From Anaspis maculata (taxonomy: Eukaryota > Arthropoda > Insecta > Coleoptera > Scraptiidae), in NCBI GenBank assembly GCA_949128115.1, contig OX421963.1:85693602-85757601 (forward strand): a stretch of DNA of 64,000 nucleotides, read 5' to 3'. The translations under genes and the position numbers were made by a program. Below the pieces are notes generated by a model. It was not told where the DNA came from. It worked only from the letters and a program-made list of their open reading frames with translations, and did not search any database. Of the stretch, positions 22,380 to 34,059 are shown piece by piece (position 1 is the stretch's first letter; every line of letters starts with the position of its first letter).

Positions 22380-24771
22380 GAGGATCCCAATTGGAACCTT
22401 CTGGGAAACTCAAAAGAAATCTTTGAGCTCAGGCTCGGGTGGGTCTGAGTAAGGTGGGGCTGAACAGGAACTTGGAGGAAAAAACGCAGAAAAGGAAATG
22501 TAAGGAGCTTAGCTGAATAACTTCGAAGAACTTGGTCTCAAAAATGACCTATTTTGTACAAGTAAGACGACTTCAACAAAGAGTGAGTATTTCAGGGGAT
22601 TCTATGAGAATCTCGAGGAGTCCTATTGGAAAGCTCTGGTGGAATTCAGGCCAACTCTGAAAAAAATCGGGGAAACTCCGAACGAGCTTCGAGCTTAGCA
22701 GGAGAAGTTCGAAAAACTATATCTCAAAAACGACTCCTTTTGTGAGTTGGAGGAGTTCAAAAGGAACTGAATATTGCAGGGGAAATCCGGGGACTTCTGA
22801 AAAGTTTTCTAAGGAGCTCGGGCTTCTCTGAAGGAGTTTAAAGAAACTCTGAAAGATCTTAGTGGGATAATAGGGGAATTGTGAAGGACTCGACCAAGGG
22901 ATTGTCATTTTCTGGCGAAGTAAAATCACTTCAATGGTAATCAAGCATTCTAGAGGAACTTCGAGGAATTTGGTAAAGCTTGGAGGAGCTTAAGTGGATT
23001 CCAGAGTAACTATAGGGCAGAATCTTGAAGGAATTCTAGAGAAGCTTAGCGCGGAAGCTCAATTGCAAAGATGACGTATTTTGCGCAAGTTAGAGGAGAA
23101 GCTCTGAAGGAACTGAGCAGGTGAACCTCGAGGAACTCAATCGCAGAAATTACTTTGTTTTGTGTAAGTTGATAAGACTTGAATACTTCAGGGAAGCTCC
23201 GGGGAATTCTGAACAAGAAACAGCCCTGAGCTCAAGCTCAGGTCTCAAGTGAGTACAAGAAAGTCTGCCAGAACTTGGTGAAACTAAACAGGAACTTGGA
23301 GAAACGCAGCAGAGGAAATCTAGTTTGAACAAGTTTGAACGACTTGAATGGAAATTGAATATTCCAGGGGATTCTACGACTATCCCAAGAAATCCTAGAA
23401 ATAATTTACAAGCTCTAGTGGAATTCAGGCTTACTCTGAAGAGAGTCGGGGAAACTCCGAAGGAGCTTCGAGCTCAGCATGGGAACTCCGAGAAATTCTA
23501 TCTCAAAAATGACTTATTTTGTGAGTTGGAGGACTTCAAAGGGAACTAACTATTCCAGGGGAATTCCGGGAACTTATGAGAATATTTCTGAGGAACTTGG
23601 TCTTCTCTGAAGAAGCATAAAGAAACTCTGGAGAAGTTTAGTAGGATAGTGAGAGAATCTTGGAGGACTCAATCGAGGAATGCAGAAAAGCTTGGAGGAG
23701 CTCAAGTAAATTCCAGAGAAACTGGGCAGAATCTTGTAAGAATTCTGAAGAAGCTTAGCACGGGAGCTCAATCGAAAAAATTATTTCTTTTATGAAAATT
23801 GAAGGATTTCGATGGAAACTGAAGAATTCAGGGTCACTCCCAGGAATTCGGAAAAAACTGCGAAGAGCTTCAGTGGATATCAGGCTCTCTGGAGAAAGTA
23901 GGAATAACTAAAGAGCTTAGCAGAGAAGCTTCGATAAATTGAATAGCAAAAATGAATTTTGTGAAAGTTAGAGGACTTCAATGGATCTAGGAAAACCACG
24001 AGAAATTAATGAAAAGCTCCCTTGAGAAGCTCTTATGGAATTCAGAATAGCTTTGTAGAAACTCTGACTGAGCTCAGAAAAAGCACTTTGTGGAACTCAA
24101 TTGCAAAAATCACATCTCCATTGCTCCTTCAAAAATGATCTCCCTTGTGCAACTTGGGGGACTTCGGTGGAGACTGGAAATTTTAGGAGAACCCTAATGA
24201 ATTCAGGAAAAAATCCAAGGAGCTCTATGACAAAATTCAAGCTCTCTGGAGAATCAAACTCTGGAAGAGCTCAGCAGAGGAGCTCCGGGGAGTAAAATTG
24301 CAAAAATAACCTCTTCTGTGCAAGCTGGAGGAATAGGAACTAAGTATTCTAAGGAAACTATGAGAAATGCATGACCAACTCGGAGGAAGTCCGAGGACAT
24401 TCAGAGTAACTCTGCAGAACTCTAAAGGAGCTCAGCAAAAGAACTTTGTGGAACTCAATCGCGCGAAAATTACCTCTTTTGTGCAAGTTAGAGGAGTACA
24501 ATGGAAATTGAGTATTTTATAAAGACTATACGAGGGATTCGACAAAAACTGGTGAAATTGAGGCTGGAAGTGGTAGGAACATCCTCGTGGTAGAAAGAAT
24601 GACCTATTTTGTGTGAGCTGGGAGTTGCCATTGGAACTTAATTTTTTGCATAAACTCCGAGGAGTTCTGGCAAGCTCGGAAAGGCTCTGGCGAAACTCAA
24701 GGCAAAGGTGGAGAATTTCGCGAAACTCTGGGAAAACTCAATCGCAAAAATGACGTTTGTTTTGTGAGTAA

Positions 24772-26148
24772 AGGCTGGTTTATATTGGCCGTAACCGGTA
24801 ACTTATTCCCTTACCGTAAAGTTGAAAGGTAGCATTTGAATACAAACGTTTATATTGACAGGGAATAATCCCGTGATTTATTCTCTTACCGTAGAATTCG
24901 CCAAGTTTCAAGTTTTACGGCATAGGGAATGCGGACAGCCAATCACATACAACCAGTTACACAATCACATCGTCGAACGTCACTGTCGATCTGATGTTGG
25001 TTTGTTGGTTATTTTTGTTCTCACTACTTGTGCGAAAATGGAAGAAAAAATGGATCTCGACACCAAGTTGATCCAACTCGGTTGCTTCGTTTCACCAGTT
25101 CTGTCCAACATCGCCCCTCCTGAGATCCGTAGAAAACTTATCACAAAAAAAGAATGGTTCAAATGCCACCACAATCATCAATTGCCAGTCCACCCGGACT
25201 GCACAAGACGAACGAGACTAAAAGAAAGCCAACGTGGAGTCTGACAAACGAGCTCTTGGAACAAAACTTCGACACAGAAACGGCCTGGATGAACGAATGA
25301 TCAAGAACAAATCCAGACAGACTGGATCTGATCGAAGACCCGAATAAATGCAACCTGCAGGATTCGAACTAGACAGGCATTTGTGGTGTAAACTGAACCG
25401 AATCAGAACCGGGGCCATGGGAGGTGGGGGTTTTCAAGCATAAATGGGGACTTTCGGAAGAACCAGGATGTGACTGCGGACACCCAATCCAAACTATGGA
25501 CCTTAACGTGTTAGATTGCCTCATTAGACGTTTTACGGAAACAAAATGGAAACAGCAAGCCTGTGAGGACGCAACTGACTGGATAGCGGCACTTGATGTT
25601 GAAATTTGATACTTTTTTCTTTTATTTGCTGTATACCATTTTTGCTTTTGAACTCTACGAAATATATATACCAGTTTATGGCACGCACACCATGGTTTGA
25701 AATAAATTACGGAATGCCTTTTTTTATTTCGTTCTGTAAATATTGGCCGGACGCTCCAGCGCCTCTTCCTTTGTGGTCTCTTCTTGATTTGGTCTTCAGC
25801 TGCTGCACTGGCGGCACCGGCAGCTATAATGAGTAACATGGCGGAATCGCAATTGGCAAAATCTTCGGTATCGTTACTGCATGTTCGTATTCATTTTTAA
25901 TATTGTACTGTAACTCTACTGCAGACTTGGAAGGAAATAGTTAACAAAACAAACAAGTTATTCAGATTAATCTGACAGTTTGATATGTGTAACTCTCACT
26001 GTCACATGTAGAACACGTGTCTTCCCTGTCAAGGCACTGTCAGCTGAAATGCTCTTACGGTGAATATAAACCACAGCGTTAAAGTTTAAAGAATAAAGAA
26101 TATGGTTAGGGATAACGGCATAAGTTTACATCCAATATAAACCAGCCT
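24772..26148. mobile_element. PIF/Harbinger-like element with TAA duplication
   Basis: The ends AGGCTGGTTTATATTGG (24772) and the inverse CCAATATAAACCAGCCT (ending 26148) are exact 17-bp inverted repeats. TAA flanks on both sides (24769-24771, 26149-26151). A 3-bp TWA duplication is characteristic of PIF/Harbinger. The paralogous satellite copy has the uninterrupted site at 51063-51065 (TTA). No transposase was recognised. The interior instead carries a LINE 3'-end remnant. Confidence 0.88.
25030..25605 (+). pseudogene. LINE C-terminal fragment inside the Harbinger-like element
   Basis: Frame pieces read LDTKLIQLGCFVSPVLSNI, APPEIRRKLITKKEW, KPTWSLTNELLEQNFDTETAW, NRIRTG and HKWGLSEEPGCDCGHPIQTMD. 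The NRIRTGhGr...KWGL....CDCG...QTm.HI pattern is the zinc-finger-like C-terminus of many arthropod non-LTR retrotransposon polyproteins. Several frameshifts and stops show decay. It is not a gene of the host DNA transposon. Confidence 0.7.
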
Positions 26149-26365
26149 TAAGACGACTTCATTATTAGGAATGGGAAATCTAGGTTTACTCCGAGGAATT
26201 CTCGGAGTTCTCGGAAAACTCAGAGGAGCTCTGGTGAAATTCAGGACAATGCTGGAGAGTTTCGGAAAACTCTGGAGGAGCTTAACTGCAAAAATGATCT
26301 CCTTTCTGCAAGTTGGACGACTTTATTATTGGCGATTAAAAATCTAGGTAAACTCCGAGAAAAAC

Positions 26366-26596
26366 TTCAATTTAGCATAAGCTAGGTAGTTTGTCATAAT
26401 CATCTATCAACCTGCCAAGTTTGGAAAGAATCCAATCAGTGGCGTAGAAGTTATAAGGGGTCACCTAGAGTCAACTTTTCTTCGGATGCTTCTAAATTAT
26501 TGACCTCCATAACTCCTACACCACTTGTTGGATTCTTTCCAAATTTGGCAGGTTGATAGATAATTATGACAAACCAGCTTTTGCTGAATTAAAGCT
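26366..26596. repeat. Small foldback element
   Basis: TTTGTCATAATCATCTATCAACCTGCCAA at about 26390 is inverted at 26545-26575, and the match extends both ways: CAGTGGCGTAGAAGTTAT against ATAACTCCTACACCACTTG. Arms are about 95 bp with a 50-bp loop. It marks the right edge of satellite copy 1. Confidence 0.8.
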
Positions 26597-27013
26597 AAAT
26601 TTTTCGGAACGTTCCTGAGTTACAAATTTTTGAAATCCGAAAAAAGTGAACTTTGGAGGGCTGTTTCTTTGTCGTTAGGCCGAACTTTGCAAAATGGTAT
26701 ATAGGTCTTCGTCATATTTTGACGAGATCTACCCACGTTAAATTTTTTGCTATCATCCCTGAAACACCCTGTATAGGCCGGAACACTTTCAGGACCAAGA
26801 GATACGTTTCAAGTCTTCGATACATCATGAGAGAAAAAAAAACACCTGACATAAATTTTGGATGACAATTCTTGAATGCCGGGTCGAGATTTTGAAGAAG
26901 GGAGAAATGTCACGGATTAGTTGACGCCACCCCTTTTCCCGCGGCAAAGATAGTAGCTGGTGGAAGCAAGTGCAGAGCATGATGCGAAAAATTAACCTGT
27001 GATCAACCGGCCT

Positions 27014-27368
27014 TAACGTGGCCGGAATATTAGTCAATTAACACAGTTTTCTGTTAGTTCCAGTAGTCTTATTCTCTGAGAGAAAATCACCATCCAAGTC
27101 TCTTTTCGAAGCTACAAGAATGGTCTTCAACGTAACGAGCTGAAATTTGAAATTTTTGGAAAAAAGATATATTTTTGAAGATTATTTTCAAAAAAAGATA
27201 TATTTTTGAGAATTATTTTTCAAAAATTTGACATTTCAGCTTGTTACGTTGAAGATCATTCTTGTAGCTTTCAAAAGAGACCTGAATGGTAATTTTCTCC
27301 CAGAGAATAAGGTTACTGGAGCTGACAGAAAACTGTGTTATTTAATCAATATTCCGGCCACCTTAACG
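27014..27368. repeat. Small foldback element
   Basis: The left arm (GGCCGGAATATT, AACACAGTTTTCTGT, CTACAAGAATGGTCTTCAACGTAAC) is inverted in the right arm up to CCGGCCACCTTAACG. Arms are about 160 bp with similarity near 90%. The centre is AAAGATATATTTTTGA repeated. Confidence 0.85.
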
Positions 27369-27489
27369 AGTGTGAGAATGTTGCGGATGAGAACAGGTCG
27401 GGCCTGTCCGACCGTTTCGGCAAGGAAGGATTGTTCCCTTACTAGCAAGTGAACGTGTGTGAGCTGAGAATGCCAGCAGAGCCGAAGGG

Positions 27490-28760
27490 CAGCGCAAGAG
27501 AACAAAGTAGGTCTAAACTTGTTGGATTTTTGATGTAAATGGTTGAATGGTTGCTAAAAAATGCACAATTCTGCTAAAACTTGCTGAAAAGTGTCTGAAA
27601 CTTGTTATATTTACGCAGAAAATTTGCTAAAAATGGCCAAATTTATGACCAAATTTGCTACATTTTTGTTGAACATTGCTAAGTGGTTGCCAATAGTTAC
27701 ATTTTGCTGGGACTTCGCCAAGTTTTTGTTGAAAATTGCTGACTTTGACTTGCTCAAGATTTGTCGGAATTTGATAATTTTTGTTGAACATTGCACAATT
27801 GTTGCTAAAAATTGCTGATATTCTGCTAACTGAAATGCAGATTTGCGGAAATGTTATTGAAACTTTCTGAATTATTATTTGGATCAAATCTGTTAATTTC
27901 AGTCGAGTTTCAAAATTGCATAATAGTCGCCAAAAACTGTAGAAATTTGATGGAATGTGATAAATTTTTATTCTTGCTGAACTTGCTGATTTTTGCTGAA
28001 GCCAGCTGATTGTTGTTGAAACTTGCTAAATTGTGGCAACATCCTTCTTGTGGTTTCCAAATTTTTGTTGAAAACTGCCGAAAATATTGACTTTTACTCG
28101 TAAATTCTTTTGGAAATTGCAAATTTTGCTGAAAATCGCTGAATCTTCGTTGCAAATTGCTGAGCTTCAACTGACACTTTCTGAATTAATTATTTGGAAT
28201 CATTGCTCAATTATTGAGTTGAATGATGCTGAGCATGAATATTGTATTATATTGTTGCTACGAAGAATGTTTTGCTTAAACTTGCTAAATTTTGGTTGGA
28301 AATTGCAAAATGTTCGCTGGAAATTACTTAGTTTTGCTGAGACATTCAGGATTGGTGAATTATTTGCTAGAAAGAAGAGAGTACCCAATTGTGGTACAAT
28401 TGCCTGAACTGTGGTTGAAAATTGTTAAATTGTGGTTGGAAATAGCTTAGTTCTGATAGAACTTGCTGAATTTTGAATAAAAATCGCTGTTACTACAAAT
28501 TGCTGAACTCGATAAAACTAACTGAAATTTGGTGAAAAATCACTAAACTCGTAACTGAAAAATGCTGATATCCAGCTGAAATTTGCTCAATTATTGTTTA
28601 AAATTGCCGAGTTCATCCTGAAAATTTTGACCTTTGCCAAATTTGTGCTGAAAAGTGCTAAATTGTGGATAACAATTCATGAACTTTGCTGAAACTTGCT
28701 GAAGTTTGGTTAGATGCTGCTAAATTGTTGCTTCAAAATGCTGACATTTTGTGGGCAGCG
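27490..28760 (+). repeat. TTGCTGAAA-rich degenerate satellite
   Basis: Dozens of variants of TTGCTGAAAATTGCTAAATTTTTGTTGAAA with no fixed period. Open frames on both strands are by-products of the repeat. An inverted fragment of the same family lies at 37566-37797. Confidence 0.75.
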
Positions 28761-28977
28761 CAAGTGAACGAGATAGGCCTTGGACATTGTCCTAGGAGGC
28801 TAATACAACAACAATCAGAATGACTGGACTCTCTGGTTGAACCACCTAGGTCACTCACCCCCAACGAACAATAAAAAGGAAATGTTTACTGCACGACAAA
28901 ATAATGACACGTCACGCCAGAACAGAAACGACGAAAAATGTGAATGTAACGGCGGAATAATATTTTTCACGACATAC

Positions 28978-29140
28978 TATGTACGACGAAATAGTATATT
29001 ACATAACAAGCAACGAAAGTGATACTTTTCGCATGAGTGTGAAAAATTACGGACGAGCGCTAGCGAGTGCTGTAATCACACGAATGCAAGAAAGGACACT
29101 TTCTTGCGAGTTGTGTACACTATTTTTCCTTCGACCGACC
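28978..29140. repeat. Dispersed repeat, copy B
   Basis: Second copy of the family at 10580-10680, with an extra segment (GTGTGAAAAATTACGGACGAGCGCTAGCG region) in its middle. Confidence 0.65.
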
Positions 29141-29170
29141 TATTTTCCCTGTTCGACGTCTGCTCATTGA

Positions 29171-30149
29171 GATAGAAATATCAAAATACCTATGTCAGCG
29201 GGCGTCCCTTACCGATACTACTCACTGATATTCTATTTTCTGAGTATATTTTCGGATGTTTTATTGCCACTTTTCCATTTTTATGTAAAATAAGGAAATT
29301 ACCGAGAACCAGATGAAGTTCCCCCAATTTTTAGAAATTTCACAACAACCGGCAATGCTGCTCGAGCTCGACACTGACACTTGCTAGGAATTTTCAGATA
29401 TTTTGGTTCAGATTTACCTAGTTACTAAAACTGAATTATTTTATCCCATTTTGATTTCAATGTCACGGATTCAGCCAACATTCTCACGCGATTTGTTTTA
29501 TTTTTATTATTATTGATTACTGGAAGTTCTCGACTGTGAACAACAACCAGCTACTGAGGGCAAAGAAGCATCAGTGGCATGCCCAGAAAAGTATGTGGCG
29601 CAGGGACGTCCTCCAAATACTGGATAATGGAAGATCGTTTGCCATGGAACTATGTCTGGCATTGAAAAACGAAAGCAAAAGGCACTAGTGACGATATTTT
29701 TACTTTCGCGCACAGCGTTTGTAATTGGCAAGTTTCGCGCCTACTATACCGTACAGAAAGTAACGTTTTCGTGGGTGGTCGTAGAAAAACGGGTATATTC
29801 ACGACAGAATTAGGGTTTGCACGGCAAATTTGAAGGACTGAAAAGTCACCCTGAAAATCACCCTTGACGTTTTTTAATCCTAACCTAGTTTTGTCACTTG
29901 GGAGCCCCAGTGCTTCCTTGAAGTCTTCCAAAAGTTTACTGGCAATCTAAATGCAAAACAGTTTGTAGGTCCTTGTGTCTCCTTGCATTTTTTAACCTTG
30001 AAGCGTCAGTTTTGATTTCATTTCTTGCAACTGCAGAGGCTCTTTGATCTTGTCACGTCAGAGACCCAGTACTCTGCCTGAAACTTATATGAAGCATCGG
30101 ATCGTGTACCTGGAAAATTTGTGCCTCCAGTACCTATGACAGGAACTAC
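29171..30149. other. Unannotated intergenic DNA
   Basis: No gene or clear repeat was seen. Short ORFs on the minus strand near 29510-29930 have no recognised domain. Confidence 0.45.
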
Positions 30150-30560
30150 CTGTAATGATCTTCAAAATTTGTCGTGTAAACCCTCATTTTGACGTGATTT
30201 CCTCTTTTACTTCCTTCTTCCTTGACCCACCACCCAACGAGAAAGGGAAGTATTGTGAACGCGCTAAAAAAGATTGCGAGATGGAGACGGATATATCCAT
30301 TTTGAGGTCCCCCAAGACGATTAAGAAGTATTGTTCTATCTGTCATCTGTCAAATAATTAAAAATGTCAATGTTGAAAACTTTACCATTGATTTGTTCAA
30401 AATCTATCCAATGGATTGGAACCAAATTTGGCAGGAAGAAACACAACCAAAGAATCAAATCAATGCTGCAGTTGGAGTTTCCATCATCCACAAGACGGGC
30501 GCTATGAATTTTCAAAATTTGGCCTGGACGATTTCAGCCAGGATTGCCTGTTCGCTCGAC
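30150..30560 (+). repeat. Dispersed repeat family, copy B
   Basis: Related to 17601-18330 but missing the central ~290 bp. The junction lies after CCAAGACGATTAAGAAGTA (about 30330). Confidence 0.8.
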
Positions 30561-30646
30561 TTTTGGCCCATTCAATTTTGTTAGCAACCAAACCGGTGGG
30601 TTTTTGTTACATTGACGTATCTATGTCAAAGTGACAAAATGGTTAT

Positions 30647-30768
30647 ATTGTGTGATCAATTAAATTTCTATGATTAAGGCAGGCTGTGGCCTGGTCGAGA
30701 TCAGGGATGCGAATTCGCATTTTGCTAGGGCACAGCCTGCTTGAATTGAGAATTGAATTGATTACACG
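30647..30768. mobile_element. Short MITE with ~40-bp inverted ends
   Basis: TGTGATCAATTAAATTTCTATGATTAAGGCAGGCTGTG at the left is inverted imperfectly at the right (CACAGCCTGCTTGAATTGAG ... TTGATTACACGA). The total is about 122 bp. No clear target duplication was seen. Confidence 0.65.
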
Positions 30769-32080
30769 ATAGATGCAGATCTCGGTGTGTTTTCTTGTAT
30801 CGTTTAAGGCAACAGTGCGCCTTGATCCTTTGTGTCTTCAAGTATGGTTTTGGGGCTCCGTAAACCCCCTTGTGTTTCTGTAGCTTCAGACACTCCAGTA
30901 TGCCAATCCCGTTGGCGTATACGTTAAAGCTCTAATGTGTGCAGTTCCCTTGTATGAATCTATATCAGGGCCTTATGTGTCTTCCTGCCGTTCAAAGCCC
31001 TGACGGGGCCTCCACTTGTGACTATCAGATTTTGCCGTTTCAGGCCAAAGCGACGCCCTTGTGTCTTCTTGGGTTGGTTGAAGCCTCATAAGCTCTCTGA
31101 TGTCTACGGATGTCTCTTGGAGTCCACCAAGCCCCTCTCTCGTTTGGGGCCCTGCAGTACGCATAATAAGAACTCTGCCACAGGTATTCAACTCGTGAAC
31201 CGATTTTTACCGTGATGAAGACTACCGATTCGTTCCGTGTTAATAACTGCTAGTTTTAAACTTTTAAGCTTATTGTGATCAGATTTATACCAAGTTTTCT
31301 TGAACAGAGGTCAGGTCTTGAACATCTTCAGGCAATTTCTCCTAAAATTCTCCAAGTTTTCCAAGAGTTTTCCACGTTAAAATAAGTAACCGGCCTGTCC
31401 GCTCTTCACTACTCGCCGGGAAAGTTTTGGGGTGACACAACCGATTTTTTTGCCGTGGTAAGCACCAAATTTGCCGTTATTCAAACATTTTCTGTCGCTT
31501 AATGTCTAGCATACAAAATATGTACTTATTTGTCGCGTGAACAACTATGTTGCCGTGATTTTCACCTCTTTTGTCGTTTTTTTTTTTGGCCTTTTTTGTC
31601 GGGCCGAGAAATACCACCCACAATAAAAGGACCAATGACGCTAATCCTTTAGTTAGCGATATTTCCATTTTTTGCCCGCCCCCCGCCCCCCGACCACAGG
31701 TCCCTGTGGTGTGCCGTCAACTCTACAACAATGTCAAATTGATTATACTTCTAGGCTGTTTCACTTGGTTCCGCCATTCAAAATATAAAATAGACGCAGG
31801 ATGTACTAAACCTGAGGTTGTAGAATTCGGGTCTCAGGAGACGACTTGGTGTCGAGAACAAGCCTGTAATAATTTGCAACCGTCAACAGCAACTATCGAT
31901 ATCCAACACAATCGACATAACTGGAGCAACAAAATGCTCAAATTGGAGCTTTTTAGTGGAATCAAGAGGTATTGAACCCAATAATACCTAGATTGACATT
32001 GTGGGAAAACATTGAAATACACCACCATAAGGTGTTTGATTAGACACAAGTTTGTTTTTCTAGGTTAGATAGCATCTAAC
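30769..32080. other. Repeat-like spacer
   Basis: At 30810-31130 the phrase CTTGTGTCTTC recurs with variants, suggesting a very diverged tandem repeat. At 31420-31610 TTTGCCGT/TTTGTCGT phrases recur. At about 31695 a CCACAGGTCCCTGTGG palindrome shared with 7150 occurs. No gene was seen. Confidence 0.4.
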
Positions 32081-32215
32081 GGCTTGATACCAAGTTGGGG
32101 CTGAGACCGCCGTTAGTGCGGTTACCATAGCAACGGCGGATACCAACCAATCAGACCGCTGTATTTGGCGAGTTACGCCGTCCCAAACTTTGCGCCTGCA
32201 ACTTGGTATCGAGCC
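32081..32215. mobile_element. MITE family copy 2 (ATACCAAGTTG ends)
   Basis: GGCTTGATACCAAGTTG at the left and its inverse CAACTTGGTATCGAGCC at the right give 17-bp ends with one mismatch, for a total of 135 bp. The interior matches copy 1 at 9154-9306. Confidence 0.82.
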
Positions 32216-32342
32216 CAACCTTTCTACCTTTTCAAAATTCTCAAGTTGAGACTGATAGTCTTACTGCAATATATTTTTTTTAAATAAGTAATTATTTATT
32301 CAACTACAAGTACAACAAATTATTGTAGATCTATAACCGTAA

Positions 32343-33810
32343 CTAAAAATAGTTCGAAAAATTCAACGAGGAAGTGATATCAGTGTAAATAGTTCCCATC
32401 ACACTGATGGCATTTCCCCGTTGAATCGCGAGTGATAGTCTTTCTCTAAACCAGGAGCCCTCTTTGTGATTTCCGGTGGCTTCGACCAACTTGAGGCTGA
32501 TGTCTCGAATAAACGCTCGCGCACTTGGACCAAAAGAGCCAAAAGTCTCGATGGCGATTGGGATGAATAAATACTCGTTTGACAGGACGCTGTATTTAAT
32601 CCTTTTTTTGGCCTCAGCCTTTTCAGCCGCCGCGCCTGGGCATATGGCAGTGCTGGATAAGTATGATGGAGCCACCGTGTCGACTATTGTCAAGTCCCAG
32701 ACAAGACATTTCCCATGACTATATGGAATTAAGGACATTCCATCGGGACGTTTGCCATCAGTGCGAGCCATCAGACCAGGTGGTTCAAGGACAGGATGAA
32801 GACCAATCGTTGTTTTAAAGCTCGCTTGATAATGTTGTTGGCTTCCTGGTGCCTGGTGCTGCGCCCTTTGCTAAATTTACAAGAAAGTCCATGAGTTCTT
32901 GTCGCGTCGACGAGAGACCCGCATCGACAAATGTGTGGTTCCACCGTTTTACACCCAAGTCTTAGACCTGACGAAATGCGGATAATATGTCTGTCCAACA
33001 GTGTTCCTATATTGGACGATGGTAAAGCATGCAACCAGGAGCTGGATTCTTTCCGTGATACTGCTAACAAACGGGCTTGGTCCCTCACGTCAATGGCGGT
33101 TTCAAAAAGATGGGTTTTGGGGTTTTGGCCACATTGATGATGGGATCGTCCCAGTCGCGTTGTTTTGCAGACGTTGGTGAAGTGGAGCTAGTGACCTGCT
33201 GCCAGATCATTATGGCTTCTGCTCTTCCGTGCAAAACAGTTTGTAAAAAGTTGGATGATAAAATATGAAAAAGGTCTTTACAAAATGTTGTAGAAGAAAT
33301 GAAACTTGGTAAAGCCACGTCGACAGCAGATCTGATGCCAAAACCTCCAGAATTCACAGACAGAGAAGCTTGCATCCATTCGTTATTAGATAATTTTATG
33401 TTTAGAATCTCACTGACTGCGTGGCGTTGTAAATCGTCAAATTTTGGAAGAAAACTGTGTTTGTATACAGGTGAAGTTCGTTAAAGATATTGTAGGCGTG
33501 GGAGGGCAATGCAGTTTCTCAAAAGGAAGAAAGCTTGGTGGGGTTCAAATAACGATAAGCGCCGGCGCAAAATTGTAAAGCAATCTAACTTTTTCTGTAA
33601 AATGACATTCTCAGCATCAGGGCCAAGTGGAGCTCCCAATAATTCCAGATTGTTCTCCAAGGTGACTTTTGATCCAGTAAATTTTGAGGTGGAATTTTCC
33701 GCTGTTGATTCCGAAATAATGCAATAATTGAAGTAAGTCCTACATAACTTCATAATAGTACATGCATCAGCCAATACAATTGTAGCAGATGAAAGTCCGT
33801 CCAAAACTCA
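32343..33810 (-). pseudogene. LINE 3' end: post-RT and C-terminal domain fragments
   Basis: Four frame pieces read in order on the minus strand. From 33804: LLGAPLGPDAENVILQKKLD and SLFEPHQAFFLLRNCIALPRL. From 33375: QASLSVNSGGFGIRSAVDVALPSF. From 33088: SSWLHALPSSNIGTLLD, GLRLGCKTVEPHICRCG and THGLSCKFS. From 32771: KRPDGMSLIPYSHGKCLVWDLT, ATEKAEAKKR-like and YLFIPIAIETFGSFGPSA. This layout (thumb region, then a CxCG...HGLSC zinc-finger-like motif, then RPDG...P...GK.L.WD and IAIET.G..G) is the C-terminal part of an arthropod non-LTR retrotransposon polyprotein. The RT core is missing, as expected for a 5'-truncated LINE. At least three frame changes mean it is inactive. Confidence 0.85.
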
Positions 33811-34059
33811 GGAAGGAGCCTTCTGGTCTGGTGCGGAATTCTGTCGCTTGCGATACGAAAATCAGGCAGAAAGCACTGTCACTCACTTGGTGCCGGCTAT
33901 AATACGGAGGCCGGCAGTGCCGGTCACCATACAAATAGCCGGCTCCGGAGGCACTTCCTTTTTTTAAAGCTCCTCCAATTGGATGAAACCTAGAAGTTCA
34001 CACATTTGTTGTATTCAAACATGTTTCTGGTTGATCGATCGTCCTCATATTAACAAGTT
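33811..34059. other. Spacer with GCCGG-rich patch
   Basis: A short region with GGCCGGCAGTGCCGG and AGCCGGCT-type sequences near 33890-33950. No gene was seen. Confidence 0.4.

Larger units (their letters stand above)
22380..26365 (+). repeat. ~150-bp satellite block, direct copy 1
   Basis: Degenerate tandem units built from purine-rich AACTC(C/T)GA(A/G)GGAGCTC segments and a better conserved block, CAATCGCAAAAATGACCTC followed by TTTTGTGCAAGTTAGAGGACTTC. The same order of variants, such as CCTGAGCTCAAGCTCAGG at 23224, recurs at 49457, so the whole block is a paralogue of 47176-51290. It is interrupted at 24772-26148 by a DNA transposon. At 22734-22741 it holds the empty site of the hAT element that interrupts copy 2. 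Confidence 0.85.

Noticed and set aside
25369..25839. 156-codon minus-strand frame
   Set aside because: Antisense to the recognisable LINE C-terminal fragment within the Harbinger-like element.
27591..28407. Open frames on both strands in the TTGCT satellite
   Set aside because: Translation of a degenerate tandem repeat. No start context or domain.
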